Source of the DNA: Neolewinella maritima
GTDB taxonomy: Bacteria; Bacteroidota; Bacteroidia; Chitinophagales; Saprospiraceae
Assembly (NCBI RefSeq): GCF_923081025.1
Contig: NZ_CAKLPZ010000004.1
Location: forward strand, 186,001 to 250,000
Reading direction: 5' to 3'
DNA: 64,000 nucleotides
Made by a program: the position numbers and the translations under genes. The notes under the pieces are model-generated. The model ran no database searches. It was given only the letters and a program-made list of their open reading frames with translations, and was not told the DNA's origin. Positions 18,982 to 28,013 of the stretch are shown piece after piece (position 1 is the stretch's first letter; each line of letters begins with the position of its first letter).

Positions 18982-20066
18982 TCCGCTACCTCCTGCCAGT
19001 ATCCCAGCAGCTGCTCTGCACGGTGCGACGTGGTGTGGGACGCTAGTACTCGCGCCCGGGCGTACGACCCGACCTTGCGTCGTGTAGCCTCGTCCGTCCC
19101 GTAGAGTACATCGAGTACGTCCTGCTCACCGTCGACGCAGAACAACTCTCGTTTGACTTCGAAGAAATCGTCCAGTCCATCCCAGGGAGCAGTCAGGACC
19201 GGTACCCCACAGGCAGCCGCGGAGAGAAGCTGCCGCGAAGGCGTATAGCCCAGTTGCCTGCGGTCATTGCGCCCCAGTACCAGGCTGCACGCCTGCCGGT
19301 TGTAGAAGTCTACGTGGTTGGTACCCGGCAGGTGCTCCAGGTACGTGATGTTGTGGGGCCATGCCTGGCTATCGGGGTAGCTATCCCCCGCTACTACGAA
19401 CTGTCGATTAGGTGTAGTGCGGGCCGGTTGGATCAACAAATTATCCAGGAGCTCACTGCGTTCCGCCTTATAGTTACCCAGAAAACCCAGGTCGTACGAG
19501 CGTTCAATGTCCATGCGGTAGAAGGCAAAGGGGTCGATACTCTCGTAGAGCGGACGGGCGTGCTGTAAGCCGTAGTTACGGGCAAGTTCGTTGAGGGCAG
19601 GTCCTCCGGTAGTGGACAGGTACAGTTGAAAAGCACCGATCGTGCAGCGGCTCAGGCAATTGCTACACGCTTCCAGAGAGGCCAGGACATGGGCGGTGCG
19701 CGCCAGGTCCGTATCGTAGTATACGGTAATACCGCGCGCCTCGGCACAGATCCACTGCGCGATCCGGTTGGTTTCGGGCACATCACTAGCCAGCAGGACC
19801 AGATCGGCGCTCTGGATGGCGGGCAGGTATTCCTCCAGTAGGGTATCGACATCTCCGTAGGTCCATACCTCGCAGTAGGGGGAGCGCAGCATATCGCGGT
19901 GCGCGATGCCACCGAAATCGTAGGGTTCCAGGTAGGTAGTCCGGTGGCCGTGGTGAGCCAGCTCGTTGATCAGTCCGCGGTATAGTTCCGCCACCGGATT
20001 GCGCGCACTGCTCAGGATCGAGCGACCGACCATGACGATGTCGAGAGTATGGGTACCTATGGTCAC
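18978..20066 (-). CDS. CgeB-type glycosyltransferase (DUF3880/GT-B like)
   Basis: About 362 residues with the two-domain layout of the CgeB/glycosyl_trans_1_2 family: N-terminal LDIVMVGRSILSSARNP...YRGLINELAHHGHRTTYLEPYDF, and C-terminal YTPSRQLLSAAACGVPVLTAPWDGLDDFF with a GxPVLT acceptor-loop motif. Probably transfers sugar to a surface or secreted molecule. Start set at GTG 20066, because TACCTTGC lies exactly 4 nt before it, the same geometry as five other genes here. A TTG-initiated longer frame to 20081 would contain the promoter. Convergent with yaaA, the two stops overlapping. A CysxxCysxxxCys cluster sits mid-protein. Confidence 0.8.
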   Translation of the reverse strand: MTIGTHTLDIVMVGRSILSSARNPVAELYRGLINELAHHGHRTTYLEPYDFGGIAHRDMLRSPYCEVWTYGDVDTLLEEYLPAIQSADLVLLASDVPETNRIAQWICAEARGITVYYDTDLARTAHVLASLEACSNCLSRCTIGAFQLYLSTTGGPALNELARNYGLQHARPLYESIDPFAFYRMDIERSYDLGFLGNYKAERSELLDNLLIQPARTTPNRQFVVAGDSYPDSQAWPHNITYLEHLPGTNHVDFYNRQACSLVLGRNDRRQLGYTPSRQLLSAAACGVPVLTAPWDGLDDFFEVKRELFCVDGEQDVLDVLYGTDEATRRKVGSYARARVLASHTTSHRAEQLLGYWQEVAD

Positions 20067-20070
20067 TAGT

Positions 20071-20078
20071 GCAAGGTA
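20071..20078 (-). promoter_or_regulatory. Promoter -7 box of the CgeB-type gene, 4 nt from a GTG start
   Basis: TACCTTGC-ACTA-GTG on the minus strand. It supports GTG as start and a leaderless transcript. Confidence 0.5.
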
Positions 20079-20128
20079 CAATGATTGTGCGCTTTAGCAC
20101 ATAGTATATGTGCTGGTCTACGGCAGTT

Positions 20129-20146
20129 GGGCGGGGCCGCAGGTGC
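20129..20146 (-). promoter_or_regulatory. 18-bp motif, copy 3 (CgeB-type gene)
   Basis: On the minus strand GCACCTGCGGCCCCGCCC, a full match, in the gap between the CPBP protease stop and the CgeB-type gene, on the latter's coding strand. It lies 50 nt upstream of the -7 box. Confidence 0.5.
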
Positions 20147-20165
20147 ACAGCGTATACAAGAAATA

Positions 20166-21002
20166 CTAATCAGCGTGCACCACGACGGGTACTACTACGG
20201 TTTCTTGCGGAAGCTTCGAAAAGGGCTCGTGTGCGATCAAGGCCACCCGCTGCGCACCAACGTGCAGTAGCCAGGCACCAAGGGCGGTGGTTCCGGCAGC
20301 TATGACTAGCATGACGGGCAGGCCGTAGGGATCGTCCGCAGACTCATCAAAGAATTTACTCGCGTAGGCAACGCCGTTATTAACTACGTGCAGCAGGATC
20401 ACCAGGCCTAGCGAGCGGGTACGGTAGTAGACATATCCCAGCGCCAGCCCCGCAAAGAAGGCAGCAAAAATATGGGCCGGTATGATGTGCATCACCCCGA
20501 ACAGTAGCGCGGAAAGAAAGATAGCGAGTTGGGGGCTACGTTGCTGCAACATCCGGTCGAGTAGCAATCCACGCAGAAGATATTCTTCCAATACTGGAGC
20601 CAGAAAGACAATAGCCAGAAAGGTACCGATTCCAATCTCCAGATTATCAATGGCAGCGTCGAGGTAGTCAGCGGTGGGTAAGTAGCCGGCCACAATCCCC
20701 ATCCCAAAACTGATTAGCAGTATAGCAATACTCAGTACCGCCACCCACCTAGGAGATAGGGTCGACACATTGTGCACAGACACACGGGGCCGATCCAATC
20801 TACGCCATGTATAGTACAGGGCCGGCGCAAGACCTACTATATAGATGATGGGGAACATCCAGTCGGGCGGATCGCTGTCTATCGATCCAGTAGATACCCC
20901 CGTGAACACCATGGCCACGAGGCCTGCGATCATTTGACCCACGATGAGTAGCAGAAATACGGCAAAAAGGTTACGCTTGCGCGGAAATACGGTGAGAGAC
21001 AT
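20166..21002 (-). CDS. CPBP-family intramembrane metalloprotease (CAAX/Abi type)
   Basis: 278 residues, inner membrane, about seven to eight hydrophobic helices. The family motifs are complete: EExxxR as Glu139-Glu140...Arg144 in PVLEEYLLRGLL, FxxxH as FGVMH (His172) and HxxxN as HVVNN (His205, Asn209). These form the glutamate-histidine active site of Rce1-like proteases. Bacterial members are linked to bacteriocin self-immunity or membrane protein processing; no bacteriocin gene is seen here. The ATG is preceded by GATCTTTG, a weak -7-like box about 24 nt away. Confidence 0.9.
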   Translation of the reverse strand: MSLTVFPRKRNLFAVFLLLIVGQMIAGLVAMVFTGVSTGSIDSDPPDWMFPIIYIVGLAPALYYTWRRLDRPRVSVHNVSTLSPRWVAVLSIAILLISFGMGIVAGYLPTADYLDAAIDNLEIGIGTFLAIVFLAPVLEEYLLRGLLLDRMLQQRSPQLAIFLSALLFGVMHIIPAHIFAAFFAGLALGYVYYRTRSLGLVILLHVVNNGVAYASKFFDESADDPYGLPVMLVIAAGTTALGAWLLHVGAQRVALIAHEPFSKLPQETVVVPVVVHAD

Positions 21003-21299
21003 TCGGATGGTGTTTTAGTGTAGGGCAAAGATCGGAGGAGCACGACGCGAAAAACAGGACAGTTACCACTCCCGAACACCACCGAAATTAAACCACCAAA
21101 TGCGCTTAAATTTTATACTTAGCTGACTATTAACACCTTATATGTAATTCAGCTGCCGTCGAAGACGACCAGATAGTCAACTATTTGATTACACCATATG
21201 GTTGCCACTGATCTATGGATACCCATCGCCGGTCGATTAAAGTAGTATAGAACAATACCGCTAGGATATATTAGTGGATAATAAACTTCCATTGTCACC
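21003..21299. other. AT-rich intergenic region between CPBP and RDD genes
   Basis: 297 bp, clearly richer in A and T than its surroundings, with no coding signal. It contains the divergent upstream regions of two membrane-protein genes and a small GTCG-aaga-CGAC hairpin. No clear TAnnTTTG box could be assigned to the plus-strand RDD gene. Confidence 0.5.
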
Positions 21300-21713
21300 A
21301 TGGGCATCGTAAGCCGCTACTTCCTCTATCTACTCGACTGTCTCGTTATGCTCCTCGTACTGGGTATACAGATGTACCTGTTCTACGGGGAGGGATTCCT
21401 ACAGAGCAGTCCCGATACCTACCTAGAGCGGCTGCTCGGAGACTACGGCCCCGCCTGGCTATGGTCCGTGCTGCTCGGAGCGGCCTACTGGCTGATCGTA
21501 GACTACCATCCTGTTCTTGCCGGACGGCGGGGCCGGGTGGTCGATGTGTCGAGTGGACACCGCCCTAGCCTAGATAAGCGGGTACTGCGCTCTTTATTGA
21601 AGGCCCTCACACTCTTCGGGGCTACCTTCCTGCTGCTCTTCGCCCTGTTCAGTAAGGATCACCGCCTACTACATGACTACGTCGCGGGCACGGATCGGCT
21701 GAAAGTCCGCTAA
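21300..21713 (+). CDS. RDD-family membrane protein
   Basis: 137 residues with three hydrophobic helices (about 5-27, 50-68 and 95-115). The start RYFLYLLDCLVML matches the RDD family R-x-x-D helix, and the end KDHRLLHDYVAGTDRLKV matches the conserved family C-terminus (HDxxAGT). RDD proteins are small integral membrane proteins, some linked to ion exchange or transport; the specific role here is unknown. It stands alone and ends before a shared terminator hairpin. Confidence 0.82.
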   Translation: MGIVSRYFLYLLDCLVMLLVLGIQMYLFYGEGFLQSSPDTYLERLLGDYGPAWLWSVLLGAAYWLIVDYHPVLAGRRGRVVDVSSGHRPSLDKRVLRSLLKALTLFGATFLLLFALFSKDHRLLHDYVAGTDRLKVR

Positions 21714-21739
21714 ACATACCTAGGTAGACTAGCATAAGA

Positions 21740-21768
21740 ACGCCCTCCGTACGGGGTACGGAGGGCGT
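21740..21768. terminator. Hairpin terminator between convergent genes
   Basis: Perfect 13-bp stem: ACGCCCTCCGTAC (21740-21752), loop GGG, GTACGGAGGGCGT (21756-21768). On the minus strand it is followed by TTCTTATGC, giving a modest U-tract for the TonB receptor transcript. The plus-strand side (RDD gene, stop 26 nt upstream) lacks a T-run. Confidence 0.8.
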
Positions 21769-21811
21769 GAAAATGGACTACAATGTGTAATCTAGTGCAT
21801 CTTGTCCGGCA

Positions 21812-24718
21812 TTACATTCCGTAGCTGATACCGAAGCTTAGTTCCCGGCCCCGCTCGTAGCTCTGGAAGATATACGTACGGTCAAATTCAGAGTACGCTT
21901 CGTAGGCAGGGTTCAGCAGGTTGCGGCCCCGCAGACTCAGTTTGAACCGGTTGATCTGTTTGGACACGGATAGATCCAACTGCGCGCGGCCCCGTTCGAA
22001 GATGTCGGGGCTACCTACCGCGCCGATGCTCTGTAGGCGGTCATCGAAGTAGTTGTAGGCCACCATCGCATCCCATCCGCGTTCGGCGTCGGTGTAGCTT
22101 AGGTTGGCATTGACGATGTAATCAGACTGTCCGTTGAAGGAGCGCGTAGCGCTATAGGTGGGGTCCACCGTGCGGGCTACCCGTACTTCCTCGGCATCCA
22201 CCCGCTGCTCGGACTGGATGTAAGCCAGGTTCGTACTGACCGTGAACCGATCCAGCTTAGAAGTGAGGAAGCCGAGTGACTTGCGAAATTCCAGCTCCAC
22301 GCCGTACAGTTCCGCGCTTTCCGAGTTGGTCCAGGTGAACTGCTGCTCTCCAGCGTTACGGAAGGTCTGTACAATGGGGTCGCGAAACTTCTTATAGAAC
22401 ATACTGAAGGCGATGACCTCCCCCGCATCGGGGAACACCTCGTAGCGTAGGTCGTAGTTGTCTACACTCGTCAGCGCCAGGTTGGGGTTACCAAACACAG
22501 GGGGCTCTCCAAGGAAGCCGAACGAGCCGAAGGGCGCTACTTCCCGCATATTGGGTCGCGCCACGGTCTGGGTGAAACTACCCCGCAGGTTGCTGCTCTC
22601 CGTCAGATTATAGACCAGGTTCACGGCGGGCATGAAGCTGATCGTATCGATGCGGGCGGTATTGTCGTCGATCCGGTCCTGACTGGGATTGTCCCGGGCC
22701 CGTTGGATCTCTACTACCTTACTTTCCACGAGGATATCGGTGGTCTCGGCACGTAGTCCGACGATCGCCTTTAGTTTGGGCAGTACCTGATAGGTAAACA
22801 TACCGTAGGCCGCGCCTACCGCATAGCTACCGGTGTAGCTGTTAGGATCTGCACTATTGTCGAAAATGTAGGCACCGATAGTGTTACGCTGGTTGGGTGC
22901 CTGCTCGATCACGCCCAGATTATCCGGACCGTAGAAAACGGAAAAGTCTCCACCGGCCTGACTGAAGGACAGTCCTCTGCTATTGCCGTATGCGTAGATA
23001 CGCTCGTTGAAAACGCGATCCTTCATGGAGTAGCTTCCACCGAACTTGAGAGCATTGGCCCGATTGCGGGTTTGCAGTACCGGAACGGTGATGTCTAGAT
23101 TACCCTGGTAGGTATCGTCCGTCAGGTCACGGAAGAAGCGGCTCGGGCGGGTAAACTGACTTTGGTCATTGATGTAGTTCTCTCCCTGCTTGATGTACTC
23201 GGCGAAGCGCAGGTCGGGCTCGTCCTGTCCGCTGCTCACGTAGTTGGCCGTCCAATTGATGTTGATATTTCCCAGGCCGGTGAGGGTGTGGTCACCCTGG
23301 GCAACGTAATCGATCAGCTCGCGCTCCATGAAAGTACTGGCCTGGGAGCGGTAGAAGTTATCTTCGGTACCGGCGGCACCCTTGCTCTCGTTGCTTCCCT
23401 GCAGGATACGGCCCTCCTGGTAGCCCTGATGGCTATAGAGCGTGTACAGTGTGATATTATTGGAGGGGGAAGGCCGTAGGGTGACCGCCAGCATACCGCC
23501 CAGCATGCCGCTTTGTACGCTCTTGCTATCCTGTAGGTCATACACCTCCTGCAGGCTGGTAAAGCCTCCGCTGGGGAAGAGGTAATTGCCCCGTACACCA
23601 TTCTGGTACTGGTCGAAACTGCGGCTGTAGTTGACCGAAGCGAATACACCCAGCGGCATCGTACCCACGTTGAACTGATTGCCGATGTTAGCACTCAGGC
23701 TGTAATCTGGTCCGGACTTGATCCGGTCGATGGTAAAGGCATTACCGAATTCATTGGCGACGTCTTCGACCAGTCCGGCAAGCTCCTGATCCCGGCGTGC
23801 CCGGCGGTCTGCGTTGGCGGCCAGTACATCGAGGTCAGCCAGGCGGGGGTCATTGAGGATCGAAGGTCCGTCGAGGGTGCCATCGTTATAGCCTAGTCCT
23901 ACGCGGTCACCGCCATCGAAGCTGAGAAAGTCGTTTCGGAAGTTTCCCTGGCTGTTGTAGCTGCCGGACGCACTCACGCCCCAGGTAAAACGCTCGGGAA
24001 GGGCCTTCATCTTGATGTTGACACTACCCCCCGTGAAGTCACCCGGCAGGTCGGGAGTGAAGGTCTTGCTTGCTACGATGTTATCTAAGATATTAGTTGG
24101 GATAAGGTCCAACTGTGCAGAGTTGCGGTAGGGGTCGATACTGGGAATCCGCAGTCCGTTCAGGGTGGTGGCACTGTAGCGATCGCCGAGTCCTCGAACG
24201 TACACGTACTTGCCGTCCACAACCGTCGTGCCGGTCACTTTAGTCAGTGCCGCAGCGGCCGTACCTGCACCCAGCCGCTGAATCTCCTGGCTGGAGATGA
24301 CGTCCTGCACCTTATCGCTGTTCTGACGCAGCTTCATCACGGCAACCTCCCCGCGCTGTAGCGCCTGGGCGGTGACGGTGACATCCACATCGAGCTCTAC
24401 GCCGGTATCTTCAGAAAATGCGATATCTAGTACGGTGGTCTCGTTTCCCTTTACAACGACGCCCTCGATGACCTGATTTTGGTATCCTACGTAGGAGGCA
24501 ACCAGGTTGTAGGTACCAGCAGCTACCTGAAACTGGTACTTGCCCTCGATGAAGTCCGTCTGCGCACCGTCGCCGGTGCCCTGGATGACGACATTCGCTC
24601 CCAGCATGGGAAAGCCATCCTCGTCATAAACGGTACCCGAAATAGCTCCCCGTTGGGCGAGCAGTGCGGTCGTTGCCAGAAGCAACAAAGCCAGCATGTG
24701 GGTGATGCGGTAAAGCAT
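21812..24718 (-). CDS. TonB-dependent outer-membrane receptor with carboxypeptidase-like N-terminal domain
   Basis: 968 residues. Signal peptide (residues about 8-22, LLLLATTALLAQ), then a carboxypeptidase regulatory-like beta-sandwich (GAISGTVYDEDGFPMLGANVVIQG). Next come a TonB plug domain (about 130-240: VQDVISSQEIQRLGAG...VDGKYVYVRGLGDRYSATTLNG) and a 22-strand-type barrel ending GISYGM with a final aromatic-rich strand. It imports a ligand through the outer membrane using ExbB/ExbD energy. No SusD partner follows; the gene upstream on the same strand, 105 bp away, is a duplicated T9SS protein, so the two probably work together at the surface. Ligand unknown. Confidence 0.93.
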   Translation of the reverse strand: MLYRITHMLALLLLATTALLAQRGAISGTVYDEDGFPMLGANVVIQGTGDGAQTDFIEGKYQFQVAAGTYNLVASYVGYQNQVIEGVVVKGNETTVLDIAFSEDTGVELDVDVTVTAQALQRGEVAVMKLRQNSDKVQDVISSQEIQRLGAGTAAAALTKVTGTTVVDGKYVYVRGLGDRYSATTLNGLRIPSIDPYRNSAQLDLIPTNILDNIVASKTFTPDLPGDFTGGSVNIKMKALPERFTWGVSASGSYNSQGNFRNDFLSFDGGDRVGLGYNDGTLDGPSILNDPRLADLDVLAANADRRARRDQELAGLVEDVANEFGNAFTIDRIKSGPDYSLSANIGNQFNVGTMPLGVFASVNYSRSFDQYQNGVRGNYLFPSGGFTSLQEVYDLQDSKSVQSGMLGGMLAVTLRPSPSNNITLYTLYSHQGYQEGRILQGSNESKGAAGTEDNFYRSQASTFMERELIDYVAQGDHTLTGLGNININWTANYVSSGQDEPDLRFAEYIKQGENYINDQSQFTRPSRFFRDLTDDTYQGNLDITVPVLQTRNRANALKFGGSYSMKDRVFNERIYAYGNSRGLSFSQAGGDFSVFYGPDNLGVIEQAPNQRNTIGAYIFDNSADPNSYTGSYAVGAAYGMFTYQVLPKLKAIVGLRAETTDILVESKVVEIQRARDNPSQDRIDDNTARIDTISFMPAVNLVYNLTESSNLRGSFTQTVARPNMREVAPFGSFGFLGEPPVFGNPNLALTSVDNYDLRYEVFPDAGEVIAFSMFYKKFRDPIVQTFRNAGEQQFTWTNSESAELYGVELEFRKSLGFLTSKLDRFTVSTNLAYIQSEQRVDAEEVRVARTVDPTYSATRSFNGQSDYIVNANLSYTDAERGWDAMVAYNYFDDRLQSIGAVGSPDIFERGRAQLDLSVSKQINRFKLSLRGRNLLNPAYEAYSEFDRTYIFQSYERGRELSFGISYGM

Positions 24719-24797
24719 AGAATCAATGAATTATGTGTGCACTAGAAAAATTGAGCTCATCGGTATAGTCGCCCGGTCAGCCAGTAGTAGTCGTTGC

Positions 24798-24825
24798 AGT
24801 GATCGGCTCACGCGGGCCGATCACT
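24798..24825 (-). other. Hairpin between the T9SS protein gene and the TonB receptor gene
   Basis: AGTGATCGGC (24798-24807) and GCCGATCACT (24816-24825) form a perfect 10-bp stem whose right arm covers the upstream gene's stop codon. No T-run follows on the minus strand, so it is more likely an mRNA-stabilising or attenuating hairpin between two co-transcribed genes than a full terminator. Confidence 0.6.
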
Positions 24826-27800
24826 AGTGGGCTACCACCATTTTTTGCAGTAAGCGGCCACCGGCCACGTCGAGAATGAGCAGGTAGGTTCCACTTGGCA
24901 GATTGGCTACGCTTATCGACTCTTGCTGCGCACCGGCAGCATACTGTCCGGTATGTACTGCCAGGGGACGCCCCATGAAGTCCATCACCGTCAGGGTAGC
25001 CCGCCCGGCACGGGGCAGTTCGAAGCGTACGGTTGTCCGCTCACTTGCGGGGTTCGGAGCAGGTGAATCCAGTGAGAAGCCGGCTACCGTTTGCGGACCC
25101 ACGCTGTTCGTTATGTCCCCCACGAGGCCGAGGGTAGATAGGCTGGTCCAGCCACTAAGCCAGGTCCGATTGGACCCGGAGTACGCCCCGGGCTCGAAGG
25201 CGCCGTAGTAGGGCACCGACGTAAAGCCGGCTTCCGCCGCCGGAGCGCCCTGCGTGGCAACCGTGTCGAAGCGATAGGGTCGGGGGTCGAGTAGACCGCC
25301 CTGATCCCGATCAGCCACGGCGTTTAACATGGGATCGACGATCCGATTACCGCAGGCTTCAATAGCCGCTGCGAAGCTCGCGCTGGCCGTGGGGTTAACC
25401 TCATCCTGGGCGTCGATCACCAGGAAGAGGTCGGAGAAAGAAGCCCCCCCACCGAAGCCGAAAAAGATGCTGTTGCAGACGGAAAGGTCGCCGGCCTGAA
25501 AGCGAGCGTAGGCATCGTCAGTAGTGGTTTCGGCCAGATCCTCTACTGCTACGGCGGCCCCGTTGAAGTCCGTAAAAATGGAGTTGTTGTAGTGTCCGCC
25601 GGCGTTGTCGCGGAACAGCACCGCCAGGGGGAGCGCGCGGTTGGCATCCCCCCCGGTGGCGGTAGCGTTCTGACCGATCCCTACGTAGGTAGCATTATAG
25701 ATCGTTGGCTCACTAAAGGGGGTTTGCCCGTCAGGATTAGCCCCGTCGTGCTCCCCCGCCCGGCCAGTGGCGGAGTTCGCAGCCTGCAGGACGAACCAGA
25801 ATTGCCCGCCCCCGCGCCAGCCGTAATCGTAGTCCATCCCGTCGTCCCCGCAGTAAGAAACCACGGCGTGATCCACCCGTACGGTACCGCCAAACCATTC
25901 GATCCCGTCGTCGGCGTTTGCGAATACCTCTATGTAGTCGATCGTAGTGCCGGAACCTACACCGCCCAGGGTAAGTCCGTTGATCTCGTTGTCCGTACTC
26001 AGCTGCGCACCGCCGTGGCGAATGGACACGTAGCGGAGTACCCCACTATTATCTTCATCGTCGGTGCCACCGAAGGTGGCACGCGTTTCGTCCGCATCGA
26101 TGCCTTCGATATTGTCGGTGCCACCGGGTCGTGCGATGGTCGCGTTGCCCAGTAAGATGAGTCCGCCCCACTCCCCGCGGTCAGTCTCGTCAAAATCGCC
26201 CGGATCGTCAAGGTCATCGTCTGCAGCCGTGAATACCACCGGGGCCGAAGCAGTACCCTGCGCAAATATTTGCGCACCGCGAGCGATGATCAGGGCCGAG
26301 GTATTATCGCCGGTCGTGATCGAGTTGGAAGGAAGCCCCTCTACTTTTACCCCGGCCTCGATGTTGAGCCGACCACCGGCCTCGAGGTATACCAGCCCGT
26401 CTAGGGTGTAGCAATTATTTGCCGTCCAGGTGTAGGTGTCGGTCTGTAGATCGCCGTCCTCGATGACGATGCAGTCGCCCACTTCTACCTCGGTGACCAA
26501 ATCGCCTAAGTAGCCGTATTCATCGAGTGCCGTCCAACCGCTCAGCCAGTTGGTTCGGTTACCAAAGGCACCACGGTAGGAGACCAGGCTGAAGAACTCA
26601 TCGTCGCCGATGGGCGCGCCGCCGTCCAGGGCCGCCCCTTCCGCATCGATCCGGGGATCGAGTCCTCCGTCGGGGTCCCGGCTAATACTTGCGATTCCCG
26701 ATTCACCTAGTTCATTTCTCTCCCGCAGCGCCGTAGCCAGGGCGGTAGTAGCGGCAAGATTCAGGCGATCGTCAGCACCAAGAGCGATGAATAGCTCCTC
26801 CGTAGAATCGATACCGGCAAAGTCCTCAAAGAGGTTGTTCCGCAGATCTAGGTCACCGGCCAAGAAGCGAGCATAGGAGTCTTCGGTGGTGGTGGAGGGA
26901 AGGTCTTCTACCGCAACGGCCGCACCATTGAAGCCAGTAAACAGTGAGTTGTAGTAATAGCCCGCCGCATTATCGCGGAAAAGTACGGAGAGCGGCTTGG
27001 CGCGCGCGGCATCCCCGCCGGACGCCGTAGCGTCCTGCCCGATACCGATGTAGGTAGCGTTGTAGATCGTGGGCTGACTAAAGGGCGACTGCCCGTCGGG
27101 GCTGGCTCCGTCGTGCTCGCCGGACCGTCCGGTACCGTCGCCGGGTTCCTGGATCACAAACCAGAACTGCCCCTTCCCGCGCCAGCCGAAGTCGTAGTCC
27201 ATGCCATCATCTCCACAGAAAGCTACCGAAGCATACTTGACATTGACCGTTCCGCCGAACCACTCGATGCCGTCGTCCGCATTGGCGAATACTTCGATGT
27301 ACTCTACGGTGGTACCCGACCCCACCCCACCCAGGGTGAGCCCGTTGATTTCGTTATCGGTGCTGAGTTGCTGTCCGCCGTGCCGAATGGAGACATACCG
27401 CAGCACCCCGCTATTATCCTCATCGTTCGTTCCCCCGAAGGTGGCCCGTGCTTCGTCCGCGTCAATACCCTCGATGTTGTCGCTACCACCGGGTCGCGCG
27501 ATGGTTGCGTTTCCCAGCACGATCAGGCCGCCCCACTCTCCGCGGTCGAAGCTGGTGAAATCGTCCGGGTCGGTCACGTCGTCGTCCGCAGCGGTAAAAA
27601 TGATGGGCTGAGCGGCCGTGCCTTCGGCAAATAGCTGTGCACCCCGGGCGATGATCAGCGCGGAGGTGTTGTCGCCGGTAGTGACCTGAGTAGCTCCCCG
27701 CCCCTTGATTACGGTACCCGCAGCGATATTAAGTACACCGCCTTCCTCCAGATAGACCAGTCCGTCGAGAATGTATTCGGTATTGGCCGTCCAATTATAG

Positions 27801-27907
27801 GTCTGTCCGCCAAGCAGGTCACCGTCTTCGATCACTACGGTGTTCTGGGCCGAAGCTAGTACCGAAACCAGAATGAATACGAAAGACAGTGTAGACTTCA
27901 CGGACAT
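24824..27907 (-). CDS. Secreted duplicated beta-solenoid-like protein with type-A T9SS sorting domain
   Basis: 1027 residues. Signal peptide 1-21 (SVLASAQ). Two long direct repeats follow: about residues 22-475 and 479-930. Each begins VIEDGDL, holds DGLVYLE-GG-LNI, TTGDNTSALIIARGAQ, DRGEWGGLI-LGNATIARPGG, GVLRYVSIRHGG, FANADDGIEWFGGTV and CGDDGMDYD, and ends NRTWLSGWT. The pattern suggests a parallel beta-helix with acidic, possibly metal-binding turns. The C-terminal 80 residues form a type-A T9SS sorting domain (SPAPNPASERTTVRFELP...GTYLLILDVAGGRLLQKMVV). It is upstream of and co-oriented with a TonB receptor. Family members occur beside such receptors in Bacteroidota, but the ligand is not established to my knowledge. 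Confidence 0.85.
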   Translation of the reverse strand: MSVKSTLSFVFILVSVLASAQNTVVIEDGDLLGGQTYNWTANTEYILDGLVYLEEGGVLNIAAGTVIKGRGATQVTTGDNTSALIIARGAQLFAEGTAAQPIIFTAADDDVTDPDDFTSFDRGEWGGLIVLGNATIARPGGSDNIEGIDADEARATFGGTNDEDNSGVLRYVSIRHGGQQLSTDNEINGLTLGGVGSGTTVEYIEVFANADDGIEWFGGTVNVKYASVAFCGDDGMDYDFGWRGKGQFWFVIQEPGDGTGRSGEHDGASPDGQSPFSQPTIYNATYIGIGQDATASGGDAARAKPLSVLFRDNAAGYYYNSLFTGFNGAAVAVEDLPSTTTEDSYARFLAGDLDLRNNLFEDFAGIDSTEELFIALGADDRLNLAATTALATALRERNELGESGIASISRDPDGGLDPRIDAEGAALDGGAPIGDDEFFSLVSYRGAFGNRTNWLSGWTALDEYGYLGDLVTEVEVGDCIVIEDGDLQTDTYTWTANNCYTLDGLVYLEAGGRLNIEAGVKVEGLPSNSITTGDNTSALIIARGAQIFAQGTASAPVVFTAADDDLDDPGDFDETDRGEWGGLILLGNATIARPGGTDNIEGIDADETRATFGGTDDEDNSGVLRYVSIRHGGAQLSTDNEINGLTLGGVGSGTTIDYIEVFANADDGIEWFGGTVRVDHAVVSYCGDDGMDYDYGWRGGGQFWFVLQAANSATGRAGEHDGANPDGQTPFSEPTIYNATYVGIGQNATATGGDANRALPLAVLFRDNAGGHYNNSIFTDFNGAAVAVEDLAETTTDDAYARFQAGDLSVCNSIFFGFGGGASFSDLFLVIDAQDEVNPTASASFAAAIEACGNRIVDPMLNAVADRDQGGLLDPRPYRFDTVATQGAPAAEAGFTSVPYYGAFEPGAYSGSNRTWLSGWTSLSTLGLVGDITNSVGPQTVAGFSLDSPAPNPASERTTVRFELPRAGRATLTVMDFMGRPLAVHTGQYAAGAQQESISVANLPSGTYLLILDVAGGRLLQKMVVAH

Positions 27908-28013
27908 AGCAAGCAGGCTTGTGGGGCATTAATGCTCCGCAAAGGTCTCCTCACCCCATAAACTCAGGGTACCGATCGCGTTAAGTTATTGTTACCTCTA
28001 GGGTAGCCACTCG

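Noticed and set aside
20166-21002. CPBP protease as part of a bacteriocin immunity locus
   Set aside because: No small double-glycine leader peptide, ABC exporter or modification gene was seen nearby.
24930-27845. Repeated DNA that might suggest a tandem gene duplication or assembly error
   Set aside because: The two units are diverged at DNA level and in one open frame with a single signal peptide and single sorting domain, so this is a true internal protein duplication.
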